Source: CBDIBC01 sp965276635
GTDB lineage: Bacteria > Actinomycetota > Acidimicrobiia > Acidimicrobiales > Palsa-688
Reading direction: 5' to 3'
Assembly (NCBI GenBank): GCA_965276635.1
Contig: CBDIBC010000005.1
Coordinates: 496,001 to 560,000, forward strand
DNA length: 64,000 nucleotides
Shown: piece after piece, positions 1 through 7,630 of the stretch
Layout: the number at the start of each line of letters is the position of its first letter
Numbering within the stretch: position 1 is the first letter of the stretch
The notes under the pieces: generated by a model
The model's database searches: none
What the model was told of the DNA's origin: nothing
The model's input: only the letters and a program-made list of their open reading frames with translations
Translations under genes and position numbers: made by a program

Positions 1-339
1 GGCCACGTCGACGCGGTGGCCGCCCACGCCGTGCTGGCCGTTCTCGCACCCCAGCACCGGGCCGCCCTGACGCTCCGCTACCTCGACGACCTCCCGGTAC
101 CCGACGTCGCCGAGCTGCTCGGTCGCACGGTGCACGCCACCGAGGCGCTCCTCGTCCGGTCCAAGCGTGCGTTCCGCCAAGCGTACGTCGAGCCCGACGG
201 GGCGCCGGGCCGGGCCGCAGCAGGCAGCGAGGGCGTATCACCCAGAGGACCCAGAGGACCCAGAGGACCTAGAGGACCCGGAGCGCCCGGAGCACCCAGA
301 GGGCCCGACGCACCCAGGGAGGAGGAAACCCGTGACTGA
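1..339 (+). CDS. ECF-type sigma factor, C-terminal part (cut by window start)
   Basis: The reading frame is open from base 1, so the start lies outside the window. Visible residues form sigma-70 region 4: APQHRAALTLRYLDDLPVPD, then a helix-turn-helix (VAELLGRTVHATEALLVRSK) that would read the -35 element. After about residue 65 the protein runs into a low-complexity tail of Gly-Pro-Arg triplets encoded by a 9-bp tandem repeat. The next gene starts inside its last codons (GTG 332, stop 337-339), so the two are translationally coupled. ECF factors paired with a VOC-domain protein are a known actinobacterial arrangement; the regulon cannot be seen here. Confidence 0.8.
   Translation, partial: GHVDAVAAHAVLAVLAPQHRAALTLRYLDDLPVPDVAELLGRTVHATEALLVRSKRAFRQAYVEPDGAPGRAAAGSEGVSPRGPRGPRGPRGPGAPGAPRGPDAPREEETRD
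241..285 (+). repeat. 9-bp tandem repeat in the sigma factor 3' end
   Basis: Four to five copies of a 9-bp unit (cccagagga, with drift at the end) encode the Pro-Arg-Gly collagen-like tail of the sigma factor. The period is a multiple of three, so copy-number changes would lengthen or shorten the tail without breaking the frame. Confidence 0.8.
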
Positions 340-1702
340 TCCCTTCGACGCGCTGCGGGCGCTCCCCGCCACCGATGTCGAGCCCGACGCGGCGTTCGCC
401 GCCCGCCTGCGTGCCCGCCTGGAGCGGGCCCTACGCCTGCCGCCGGGCGTGACGGTGTCCGACCTGCCCAACCCTCTCCTTCCGACCACCCCCATCACCC
501 AGACCGGGAGCCCAACCATGACCACGATCAGCGGCACGACCATCCCGGGAGCCACCAGCCCCGAACCGGCGGCCATCGTCCCGTACCTGGCGGTGGCCGG
601 CGCCCCCGAGGCCATCGAGTGGTACCGCACGGCGCTCGGCGCCCGGCTGGTCGACGAGCCCATCGTCATGCCCGACGGACGCGTCGGCCACGCCGAGCTC
701 ACCCTCGCCGGGGCCCGCCTGTTCCTGGCCGACGCCCACCCCGAGATCGGTGTCACCGCACCGGTGCCCGGGGCCGGCGCCGCGGTCAGCCTCCATGCCA
801 GCGTCGTCGACGTCGACCTGGCCACCGAGCGCGCCGTCGCTCGCGGCGCCATCCTGGACCGCGCCCCGGCCGACTACCCCCACGGCCGCAACGCAGTGAT
901 CATCGACCCCTTCGGGCACCGGTGGATGCTGGCGTCGGAGCCGGCCGCAGTCACGAAGACCCCCACGGCCGGTGCCGAGCCCGACGACAACGCCGCCCGC
1001 CGACCCGGCGACATCGGCTACGCGTCCCTGTGGGTGCCCGACGTCGAGCGCGCCGCCGCCTTCTTCGACGCCGTCTTGGGCTGGGCCTACGGTGCACCGC
1101 ACGGAGCCGGTCGCCAGGTGGTCGGCGCCACGCCTCACCACGGCCTGCAGGGCGGGGTGGCTCACCCCACCTTGATGCTGGCGTTCGCCGTGGCGGACGT
1201 CGACGCCGCCGTCGATCGGGTCCGCGCCGCCGGCGGACGCGCCCAAGCCCCCACCGAGCAGCCCTACGGCCGGGCGTCGATGTGCGAGGACGACCAGGGG
1301 ACGGCCTTCTCCGTCTTCGAGGTCGGCACCCCGGCGCCGGGCGCCGCCCCGCCGCCGGCCAGCGGCGTTCGCGCCGGCGACCTGACCTACGTCACCATGG
1401 AGGTCGTCGACTCAGCGCGGGCCCGGGCCTTCTACGGCGCCGTGCTGGGATGGCAGTTCCAGCCCGGCCGGGTCGACGATGGCTGGCAGCTCGTCGACGT
1501 GGCTCCCATGACGGGCATGTCCGGCGGGCACGATCGGGCCACGGTCGTTGGCGTGTACCGGGTTCGTGACCTGCGGGCCGCGGTGGCCACCGTCCGGGCG
1601 GCGGGCGGTACGTCCACCGACCCCGAGCTCCAGCCGTACGGGCTGTTGGCCACGTGCCGCGACGACCAGGGCACCCACTTCTCGCTGCTCGAGATGCCCT
1701 GA
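332..1702 (+). CDS. Three-domain VOC (glyoxalase/bleomycin-resistance) protein
   Basis: A 456-residue protein with three consecutive VOC modules. Domain 1 (about residues 80-205) is PhnB-like (VAGAPEAIEWYRTALGA). Domains 2 (225-335) and 3 (350-455) share the WVPDVERAAAFFDAVLGW and MEVVDSARARAFYGAVLGW pattern. The first 60 residues (DPFDALRALPATDVEPDAAF) look like the short N-terminal region seen in sigma-linked VOC proteins. GTG 332 follows a strong GGAGGAGGAA at 319-328 and overlaps the sigma-factor stop. An internal ATG at 518 would give only the VOC part. The substrate is unknown; metal-binding small-molecule turnover or binding is a family-level inference. Confidence 0.75.
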   Translation: MTDPFDALRALPATDVEPDAAFAARLRARLERALRLPPGVTVSDLPNPLLPTTPITQTGSPTMTTISGTTIPGATSPEPAAIVPYLAVAGAPEAIEWYRTALGARLVDEPIVMPDGRVGHAELTLAGARLFLADAHPEIGVTAPVPGAGAAVSLHASVVDVDLATERAVARGAILDRAPADYPHGRNAVIIDPFGHRWMLASEPAAVTKTPTAGAEPDDNAARRPGDIGYASLWVPDVERAAAFFDAVLGWAYGAPHGAGRQVVGATPHHGLQGGVAHPTLMLAFAVADVDAAVDRVRAAGGRAQAPTEQPYGRASMCEDDQGTAFSVFEVGTPAPGAAPPPASGVRAGDLTYVTMEVVDSARARAFYGAVLGWQFQPGRVDDGWQLVDVAPMTGMSGGHDRATVVGVYRVRDLRAAVATVRAAGGTSTDPELQPYGLLATCRDDQGTHFSLLEMP

Positions 1703-1715
1703 GGAGCTGCTCAGG

Positions 1716-2525
1716 TCAGAGCAGGATCCCGGCGTCCACCGGGAGCGCCACCCCGGTGATGTAGCGAGCCTCGTCCGACGCCAGCCACAGGACGGCGTTC
1801 GATACGTCGACGGGATCGAGCATCCGGACACCGAGCGGGCTGTTGTTGTTCTCGTTGGTGCCCGACGAGCCATCGTCATCGGTGATGCCGGCCACGCCGA
1901 CGCCGAGGATCATGGGCGTGGCGACCGACCCCGGATGCACCGAGTTCACCCGGATGCCGTGGGGACCGAGCTCGTTGGCGAGGGTGCGGGTCAGACCGAC
2001 CAACCCGTGCTTGGCCGACACGTAGGCCGCCATCCAGCCGTAGCCCTTCAACCCGGCGGCCGAGCTGGTGACCACCACCGACCCGCCCCGCCCGGCGGCG
2101 ATCATCGACGGCGCCGCCGCCTTCACCGTCCGCCACACGCCGACCAGGTCGACGTCGAGAATCTGGCGCCAGTGGTCCTCGGTCAGCTCCAGGGCGGAGC
2201 CGGTGAGCCAGATGCCGGCGTTGGCGGCCACGATGTCGATGTGGCCGAAGCGGTCGATGGCGTCGGCCACCACCGCGTCGAGCGCGGCCTGGTCGCGCAC
2301 GTCGGCCCGGCGGACCAGCGCCTCCTGGCCCACCTTCTCGACCAGGGCGCCCGTCTCCTCCAGCTCCTCCATGGTCCCGAGGGCGGTGGGCACCCCCTCG
2401 ATCTGGCCGGCGATGTCGAGCGCAACGATGTCCGCCCCCTCCTCCGCCAACCGCACGGCATGGGCCCGGCCCTGACCGCGCGCCGCCCCGGTGATCAGTG
2501 CCACCTTGCCGTCGACCCGTCCCAT
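1716..2525 (-). CDS. SDR family oxidoreductase, mycofactocin-coupled type
   Basis: A 269-residue classical short-chain dehydrogenase. It has the cofactor motif TGAARGQGR at residues 12-20, NAG at 102-104, catalytic Ser154 region (VVTSSAAG) and Tyr168-x3-Lys172 (YVSAK). The insert ALDIAGQIEGVPTALGTMEE after the first beta strands is the hallmark of mycofactocin-coupled SDRs, which hold NAD tightly and pass electrons to mycofactocin; that link is family knowledge. The gene is alone on the minus strand, divergent from an ABC exporter across a 155-bp region with a palindromic site. The alcohol substrate is unknown. Confidence 0.88.
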   Translation of the reverse strand: MGRVDGKVALITGAARGQGRAHAVRLAEEGADIVALDIAGQIEGVPTALGTMEELEETGALVEKVGQEALVRRADVRDQAALDAVVADAIDRFGHIDIVAANAGIWLTGSALELTEDHWRQILDVDLVGVWRTVKAAAPSMIAAGRGGSVVVTSSAAGLKGYGWMAAYVSAKHGLVGLTRTLANELGPHGIRVNSVHPGSVATPMILGVGVAGITDDDGSSGTNENNNSPLGVRMLDPVDVSNAVLWLASDEARYITGVALPVDAGILL

Positions 2526-2609
2526 ACTGAACCTCCCCCGGCGCCCCCCTCGGGCTACCAGGGCCCGACCCTACCGCGCGCCCGATCGCCCAACCGGCCC
2601 TCGTTGCCC

Positions 2610-2637
2610 TGACAATTGTCACCCACAAGTGGTGACG
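2610..2637. promoter_or_regulatory. Overlapping palindromes between divergent genes (candidate operator)
   Basis: TGACAATTGTCA at 2610-2621 is a perfect 12-bp palindrome. It overlaps a second inverted repeat, GTCACC at 2619-2624 with GGTGAC at 2632-2637. Both lie in the gap between the SDR gene (minus) and the ABC ATPase gene (plus), an AT-richer patch in otherwise very GC-rich sequence. That is where a dimeric repressor controlling both directions would sit. No regulator gene is adjacent, so the binding protein is unknown. Confidence 0.45.
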
Positions 2638-2680
2638 GCCAGGTCTGGGCGCGCCCGCCCATCGGGGTGAACATGGGGAC

Positions 2681-3658
2681 ATGAGCCAAACCACCACCGC
2701 CGTGTCGTTGCGGGGGCTGCGCAAGCGCTTCGCTTCGCTGGTCGCCGTCGACGGGATCGACCTCCACGTGGCCGCCGGCGAGGTCGTGGCCCTCCTCGGC
2801 CCCAACGGCGCAGGCAAGTCCACGACCATCGACATGCTGCTCGGCCTCGCTCCCCCCGACGACGGCACCGTCCGCATCTGGGGCCAACCACCTGCCCGCG
2901 CCTGCCAGGACGGCCTGGTCGGCGCCCTCATGCAGACCGGCGGCCTCCTCGGCGCCGCCACCGTGCGCGAGCTGGTCACCGTGATGTGCCGGCTGTCCCC
3001 CCGACCGCTGCCCATCGACGACGTGCTCGCCACGGCCCGGGTCGACGACATCGCCGGATCCCGGGCCGACCGCCTGTCGGGAGGCCAGGTGCAGCGGGTG
3101 CGCTTCGCCATGGCCATCGCCGGCAACCCCGAGCTGCTGATCCTCGACGAGCCGACCGTGGCCATGGACGTCGCCACCCGGCGAGCCTTCTGGCAGGCCA
3201 TGCGGGACTGGACCGACCGGGGCCGCACCGTGGTCTTCGCCACCCACTACCTCGAGGAGGCGGACGCCTATGCCGACCGGGTGGTGCTGATGGCAAAGGG
3301 GCGGATCGTGGCCGACGGTTCGTCGTCCGAGATCAAAGCCGCCGTCGGCGGCCGCACCATCCGCGCCGCGGTACCGGGCGCCACCACCCAGTCCCTAGAG
3401 GCATTGCCGTCGGTCACCGCCGTCGAGCACCGCGGCGAGCTCGCCGCCCTGCGCTCCAGCGACTCCGACACCACCCTGCGGACCCTGCTCGCCACCTTCC
3501 CCGACGTCCACGACATCGAGATCGTGAGCGCCGGCCTGGAGGACGCGTTCCTGGCCCTCACCGACGACCACACCGGCACCCCGCTCGCCAACAGCCGTGT
3601 CCCGAACAGCCCTCTCCCGATCAGCCCTGTCCCGAACAGCCCGGAGGCCCACCGATGA
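2681..3658 (+). CDS. ABC transporter ATP-binding protein (DrrA-like exporter)
   Basis: A 325-residue ATPase with Walker A GPNGAGKST at 40-48, signature LSGGQVQRV at 132-140 and Walker B LLILDEPT at 152-159. A C-terminal accessory region follows, typical of ABC-2 drug or lipid exporters. The last 20 residues are a short NSP-rich repeat (PNSPLPISPVPNSP) made by tandem copies of a 15-bp-like unit. The stop overlaps the permease start by 4 nt, so the pair forms one exporter. The substrate cannot be told from sequence. Confidence 0.88.
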   Translation: MSQTTTAVSLRGLRKRFASLVAVDGIDLHVAAGEVVALLGPNGAGKSTTIDMLLGLAPPDDGTVRIWGQPPARACQDGLVGALMQTGGLLGAATVRELVTVMCRLSPRPLPIDDVLATARVDDIAGSRADRLSGGQVQRVRFAMAIAGNPELLILDEPTVAMDVATRRAFWQAMRDWTDRGRTVVFATHYLEEADAYADRVVLMAKGRIVADGSSSEIKAAVGGRTIRAAVPGATTQSLEALPSVTAVEHRGELAALRSSDSDTTLRTLLATFPDVHDIEIVSAGLEDAFLALTDDHTGTPLANSRVPNSPLPISPVPNSPEAHR

Positions 3659-4398
3659 ACCCCGCCCTGCTCCAGCTCGAGCTGCGCCGCGCCGTGCGCA
3701 ACCGCCGCACCTTCCTCTTCGCTGCCGTCCTGCCCGTCGTGTTCTTCCTGGCCTTCAGCAGCGTCGGCAACCACCTCGGCGGGCTCGACGAAGCCACCTA
3801 CGTGATGATCAGCATGGGGGTGTACGGCACCATGAACGCGCTGTTCACCGGGGGCGGCGTCATCGCCGCCGAACGATCGGTGGGCTGGCCCCGCCAGCTC
3901 CGCGTCGCCGGCCTCGCACCGCGCGACTACGTGGTCACCAAGGTCATCGTTGCCTACCTCATGGCCCTCCCCGGGCTGGTCGCCGTGTTCGTCGTGGCCG
4001 CCTTGGTCAAGGGAGTCCACCTCGACGCCAGTCAGTGGATCCTGGCCGCGGTGTCCATCGTCGTCGCCCTCGTCCCCATCAGCGCGCTCGGGGTGGCCCT
4101 GGGCTACAGCGCCCGGCCTCAGTCCCTGCAGCCGCTCTTCGGCGTCGGATCCGCCCTGCTGGCTCTCACCGGGGGCCTGTGGGTACCGGCCGCCAGCTTC
4201 CCTCGCTGGTTGCTCGACGTCGTCCAGGTCCTGCCCACCTACTGGGCGGGCCAGGCCGCACGGTCCGTCGTGCAGCACCACTGGGTCGGCGTCCACGGCC
4301 TGATCGTCCTGGCCGCCTGGGCCGTGGGCCTGGCCGGCGCGGCCGCGATCCTCTACCGCCGGGACTCCCAGCGACCCAGCGCCGCCGGCACCACCTGA
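3655..4398 (+). CDS. ABC-2 type transporter permease
   Basis: A 247-residue membrane protein with about six hydrophobic segments, including TFLFAAVLPVVFFLAFSSVG near residue 20 and the last helix before the RRDSQRP tail. It matches the DrrB/ABC-2 permease plan, where two copies pair with two copies of the upstream ATPase. ATG 3655 overlaps the ATPase stop (ATGA). A weak GC hairpin around 4430-4460 may end the transcript. Confidence 0.85.
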   Translation: MNPALLQLELRRAVRNRRTFLFAAVLPVVFFLAFSSVGNHLGGLDEATYVMISMGVYGTMNALFTGGGVIAAERSVGWPRQLRVAGLAPRDYVVTKVIVAYLMALPGLVAVFVVAALVKGVHLDASQWILAAVSIVVALVPISALGVALGYSARPQSLQPLFGVGSALLALTGGLWVPAASFPRWLLDVVQVLPTYWAGQAARSVVQHHWVGVHGLIVLAAWAVGLAGAAAILYRRDSQRPSAAGTT

Positions 4399-4530
4399 GC
4401 GGGCGCCGGGAACGGTGGTCATTGCGCGACCGCTCCGGATAGGGCATTGTGATGGCCGGAGAGCCACCGCCTGGTGCGGGGGTCGGGTGGATCCTGCCCA
4501 ACGCGCGTGAGCGCCGGACCGAAGGACCAC

Positions 4531-5649
4531 ATGGCACTCCACATGCTCCGCAGCACCCCGTCGTTCACCGTGACCCTCCGTGGCTACGACAAGGACGAGG
4601 TCGACGAGTACATCGACTCGCTTCGCGATTCCCACGACGGGGACGCCGAGGCGCTGGCCGACGCCGACAGCCGCTCCCAGTTCCTCGAATCCGAGGTGCG
4701 CCGCATGACCGGCCGGGTGGGCGACCTGGAGCGGGCGCTCCGCAGCGAGACCCCCCGCTCCATCGACGCCCTGGGCGAGCGCCTGGTGCTCATCCTCGAC
4801 CAGGCCGAGGCCGGTGCCACCGAGACGGTCGCCGTGGCCGAGAACGAGGCCAGCGGGATCATGGCTGCCGCCCGGCAGGCAGCCGAGGAGGCCCGGGTCG
4901 AGGCGGCCCGCGTCATGAGCGATGCCCAAGCCCGGGCAGCCAACACCACCAAGACCGCCGAGCAGACCGCCTGGCGCCTCGAGCACGAGGCGCAGCAACG
5001 GGCCGACGAGGTCGTCCGGCAGGCCGAGGCCCAGGCCGAGGCCCGCATCACCGAGATCGAGCAGTGGGCCGCCCAGGTCCGCGCCCAGATCACCTCGGAC
5101 CAGGTCCACGCCCGCGAGGAGTTCGCCCGGGTGAAGGGCATCCGCGACGAGGAGATCCGAGAGCTCATCGGCCGCCGGGACGCCATCATCGCCGGGTTGG
5201 ATGCGGTCAGCCGCGCCTTGGTCCACACCATCAGCGATGCGCACCAGGTGACCGGCTACCGCCCCGGCGAGGAGCCGCAGGCCACTGACGCTGACGTCCC
5301 GTACGACGCTGACACCGCTGACACCGCTGACGACGCCATGGGCTACGAGCGTCCGACCGAGGGCGCCTCGATCATCGAGATGTTGCCCCGGGCCGGTGCG
5401 GGTTCGACGGTCGAGGCCGACGACGACACCGAGGCCGCCGGCGTCGCCGACCCGGGTGCCACGGACGACAGTGTCACCGACGACGGTGCCACGGACGACG
5501 GTGTCGGTGAGCACAGCATGTCTGGCGGCGTCGACGTCGACTCCGACGCCGGGGCCATCGACGAGGACGGCGGCGCCATGACCGACGACGACTCGCCCCG
5601 CTCGTCGACAGTCATCGCCTACGACCACGAGGCCGATCAGTCCCACTGA
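4531..5649 (+). CDS. DivIVA/Wag31-like coiled-coil protein
   Basis: A 372-residue protein. The first 30 residues (TPSFTVTLRGYDKDEVDEYI) match the DivIVA N-terminal membrane-curvature domain. Residues 40-240 form a long Ala/Glu/Arg coiled coil, and the last 110 residues are an acidic, disordered Asp/Thr-rich tail. Actinobacterial DivIVA proteins mark cell poles and organise polar growth. This one is longer than Wag31 and has an unusual acidic tail, so it may be a paralogue rather than the main pole organiser. The chosen ATG gives the DivIVA domain right at the N terminus; an upstream in-frame start would add 19 unrelated residues. Confidence 0.78.
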   Translation: MALHMLRSTPSFTVTLRGYDKDEVDEYIDSLRDSHDGDAEALADADSRSQFLESEVRRMTGRVGDLERALRSETPRSIDALGERLVLILDQAEAGATETVAVAENEASGIMAAARQAAEEARVEAARVMSDAQARAANTTKTAEQTAWRLEHEAQQRADEVVRQAEAQAEARITEIEQWAAQVRAQITSDQVHAREEFARVKGIRDEEIRELIGRRDAIIAGLDAVSRALVHTISDAHQVTGYRPGEEPQATDADVPYDADTADTADDAMGYERPTEGASIIEMLPRAGAGSTVEADDDTEAAGVADPGATDDSVTDDGATDDGVGEHSMSGGVDVDSDAGAIDEDGGAMTDDDSPRSSTVIAYDHEADQSH

Positions 5650-5701
5650 CGCGGCTGATCCCCCGTCGACCGGCGCGCCGCGTCGGCGGGGTCCCTCCCG
5701 G

Positions 5702-5831
5702 CACTCGTGGCTGCCGCTCCCCTGGCCGCCGCCCCCTGGCCGCCGCCCCCTGGCCGTCTGCCCGGCCACTCCTGGCTGCCGCTTCCCTGGCTACCGCCCC
5801 CCTGGCCGCCTGCCCAGCCACTCCTGGCGCC
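5702..5831. repeat. C-rich imperfect tandem repeat between divIVA-like gene and def
   Basis: Two imperfect units of about 65 and 52 bp, plus the start of a third, each beginning cactc(c/g)tggc. They are built from shorter ctggccgccgcccc blocks. The stretch fills most of the 204-bp gap before the peptide deformylase start. It happens to be open in the deformylase frame, but the Pro/Ala/Trp-rich product is not deformylase-like, so it is treated as non-coding. Confidence 0.65.
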
Positions 5832-5853
5832 GCCCCCGGTAGCGTGTGCGCCC

Positions 5854-6387
5854 ATGACCGTCCGACCCGTTCGCCTCTTCGGCGACCCGGTGCTGCGCCA
5901 ACGAGCGCCCGAGGTGGTCGACTTCGACCGGTCCCTGCGGAACCTGGTGCGTGACCTGCACGAGACCCTGACCGACGAGGACGGCTACGGCTTGGCCGCC
6001 ACCCAGCTGGGCGTGATGCAACGGGTGTTCGTGTGGCACGAGCCGAACCTGGAGGGCCACATCGTCAACCCGGTCCTGGAGTTCCCCGACGAGGAGGAGC
6101 AGGAAGGCCCGGAGGGCTGCCTGTCCATCCCCGGCCTGTACTTCGACACCAGGCGGCGCCTCCACACGGTGGCCAAGGGTTACGACGAGCACGGACGGCC
6201 CGTGCAGATCGTGGGTGAGGACAAGCTCGCCCGCTGCTTCCAACACGAGACGGACCACCTCGACGGCGTCTTGTTCATCGACCGGTTGGACCCCGACGCC
6301 CGCAAGGAGGCGCGCCGCGAGATCCGCCAGGCCGAGTGGTACGGCGCGGCGGTGCCGACGGTCAAGTTCAGCCCGCACGCCCACTGA
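5854..6387 (+). CDS. def: Peptide deformylase
   Basis: A 177-residue metallo-hydrolase that removes the N-formyl group from new proteins. All three family motifs are intact: GYGLAATQ at residues 44-51, EGCLS at 87-91 (metal-binding Cys) and HETDH at 131-135 (two metal His and catalytic Glu). ATG 5854 gives the normal N terminus (MTVRPVRLFGDPVLRQ). Its stop is followed by the 54-bp palindrome and then the convergent MDR gene. Confidence 0.95.
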   Translation: MTVRPVRLFGDPVLRQRAPEVVDFDRSLRNLVRDLHETLTDEDGYGLAATQLGVMQRVFVWHEPNLEGHIVNPVLEFPDEEEQEGPEGCLSIPGLYFDTRRRLHTVAKGYDEHGRPVQIVGEDKLARCFQHETDHLDGVLFIDRLDPDARKEARREIRQAEWYGAAVPTVKFSPHAH

Positions 6388-6412
6388 GGCCGCGCCGCCG
6401 ACGGTCACTGGT

Positions 6413-6466
6413 CCATCGTTCGCGCAGTAGCCCAGGAACGTCCGTGGGCTAACGCGCGAACGATGG
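6413..6466. repeat. 54-bp intergenic palindrome, copy 1
   Basis: Outer arms CCATCGTTCGCGC (6413-6425) and GCGCGAACGATGG (6454-6466) are exact reverse complements. Inner arms TAGCCCA (6428-6434) and TGGGCTA (6445-6451) are also exact. The core is GGAACGTCCG. It lies between two convergent genes, so here it could act as a two-way terminator. The same 54-bp design recurs at 20647-20700 and 59534-59587. Confidence 0.85.
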
Positions 6467-6488
6467 GGCCGGGCGGCCTCCCTCCCGG

Positions 6489-7436
6489 CTACGGGGCCCG
6501 ACAGTCGAGGAGGAGCTTGCCGCGCACCTGGCGGTCGACGATGCGGCGGAACGCCTCGTTCACCTCGGCGAGCGGCAGCACCTCGTCGATGGGCACGACC
6601 ATGACGCCGGCGGCGACCGCGGCAAGCGCCGCCTCCATGCCACGGCGCAGGTCGGCGGCGGATTCGATGAGGCCGGCGTAGCCGGTGACCCGCACACCCT
6701 TGCGGTACAAGGCCTGGATGGGCACCTGGCCGTCGGTGCCGGCCGACGTGCCGTAGCTGACCAGCCGGCCGCGAGCAGCGAGCGCGGTGACTGCGGCCCC
6801 GAAGAAGGCGCCCCCGAGCGGATCGAGCACGATGGTCGGCTCCAGGTCGGTGACGGCATCGACGAGGCCGTCGGCCTCGGTCACCACCACCCGGTCCGCG
6901 CCGAGGGCACCCACCCAGGTCTCCTTTTCGCTGCTCCCGGTCTGGGCCCACACGGTGGCACCCCGACCGTGGGCGATGGAGACGATGATGCTGCCGACCC
7001 CCCCGCTGGCCCCAAGGACCAGGACGCGATCCTCGGCCGTGACCTGGCCGATCTCGACCGTCGTGCGCCACGCGGTCACGCCGGCAACGGCCATGGCCGC
7101 GGCTTGTGGTGCGTCGACGCCGTCGGGGATGGCCAGCAGCGCGTCTCTGGGAACCACGGCCTGGGTGGCCCACAGCCCGTCGCGCCGGGAACCCAGGCCG
7201 GCGCCGTGGACGATGTAGCAGCGGCCGTCCAACTCGCCGACGCCCTCACCGCCGAGCGTGCGAGGCAACGGGCCGTCCGGCGCCACCCGGCCGAGAGCCC
7301 CGTAGCGGTCGACCGGGTTGACGCCCCCGTAGACCATGTCGACGACCACCTCGTCGTCTCCCGGCTCGTCGAGCGGCGCCGGACCAACCTCGAGTGGCTG
7401 GCCGTGGGCGATGAGGCGAGCGGCGGTGACGGGCAT
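6489..7436 (-). CDS. Zinc-independent MDR oxidoreductase (quinone-oxidoreductase-like)
   Basis: A 315-residue medium-chain dehydrogenase/reductase. It has an N-terminal GroES-like fold (VNPVDRYGALGR) and a Rossmann motif LGASGGVGS at residues 141-149. The Cys/His ligands of zinc alcohol dehydrogenases are missing, which points to the NADPH quinone oxidoreductase/enoyl reductase branch. It is a single gene, convergent with def. The substrate is unknown. The 194 bp upstream are Gly-codon-like low-complexity sequence with no supportable gene. Confidence 0.82.
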   Translation of the reverse strand: MPVTAARLIAHGQPLEVGPAPLDEPGDDEVVVDMVYGGVNPVDRYGALGRVAPDGPLPRTLGGEGVGELDGRCYIVHGAGLGSRRDGLWATQAVVPRDALLAIPDGVDAPQAAAMAVAGVTAWRTTVEIGQVTAEDRVLVLGASGGVGSIIVSIAHGRGATVWAQTGSSEKETWVGALGADRVVVTEADGLVDAVTDLEPTIVLDPLGGAFFGAAVTALAARGRLVSYGTSAGTDGQVPIQALYRKGVRVTGYAGLIESAADLRRGMEAALAAVAAGVMVVPIDEVLPLAEVNEAFRRIVDRQVRGKLLLDCRAP

Positions 7437-7630
7437 TGGCGGGCTCCTGGCGGGGATGGCGGCGGGCGGGATGGCAGGATCGCGAGGATGGCGGGCGGGA
7501 CGGACGCGGAGCGGGACGGGCTGGCGAGAAGGAGGACGGCGGCTGTTGTCAGGCGGGGGAGGCCGCCTCCTGGAGGTGGTCGGCGAAAAATCGCAGAGGC
7601 GACGGCCGCCCGTCCGGTCTCCGGGGTCGG

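Noticed and set aside
167..331. Earlier start for the VOC protein within the sigma gene
   Set aside because: It would read the 9-bp repeat in another frame as a PEDPED string; GTG 332 has the strong ribosome site and the usual overlap.
5707..5853. Longer peptide deformylase start
   Set aside because: The added 49 residues are a Pro/Ala/Trp-rich product of a tandem repeat; deformylases start at the MTVRPVRLFGDP point.
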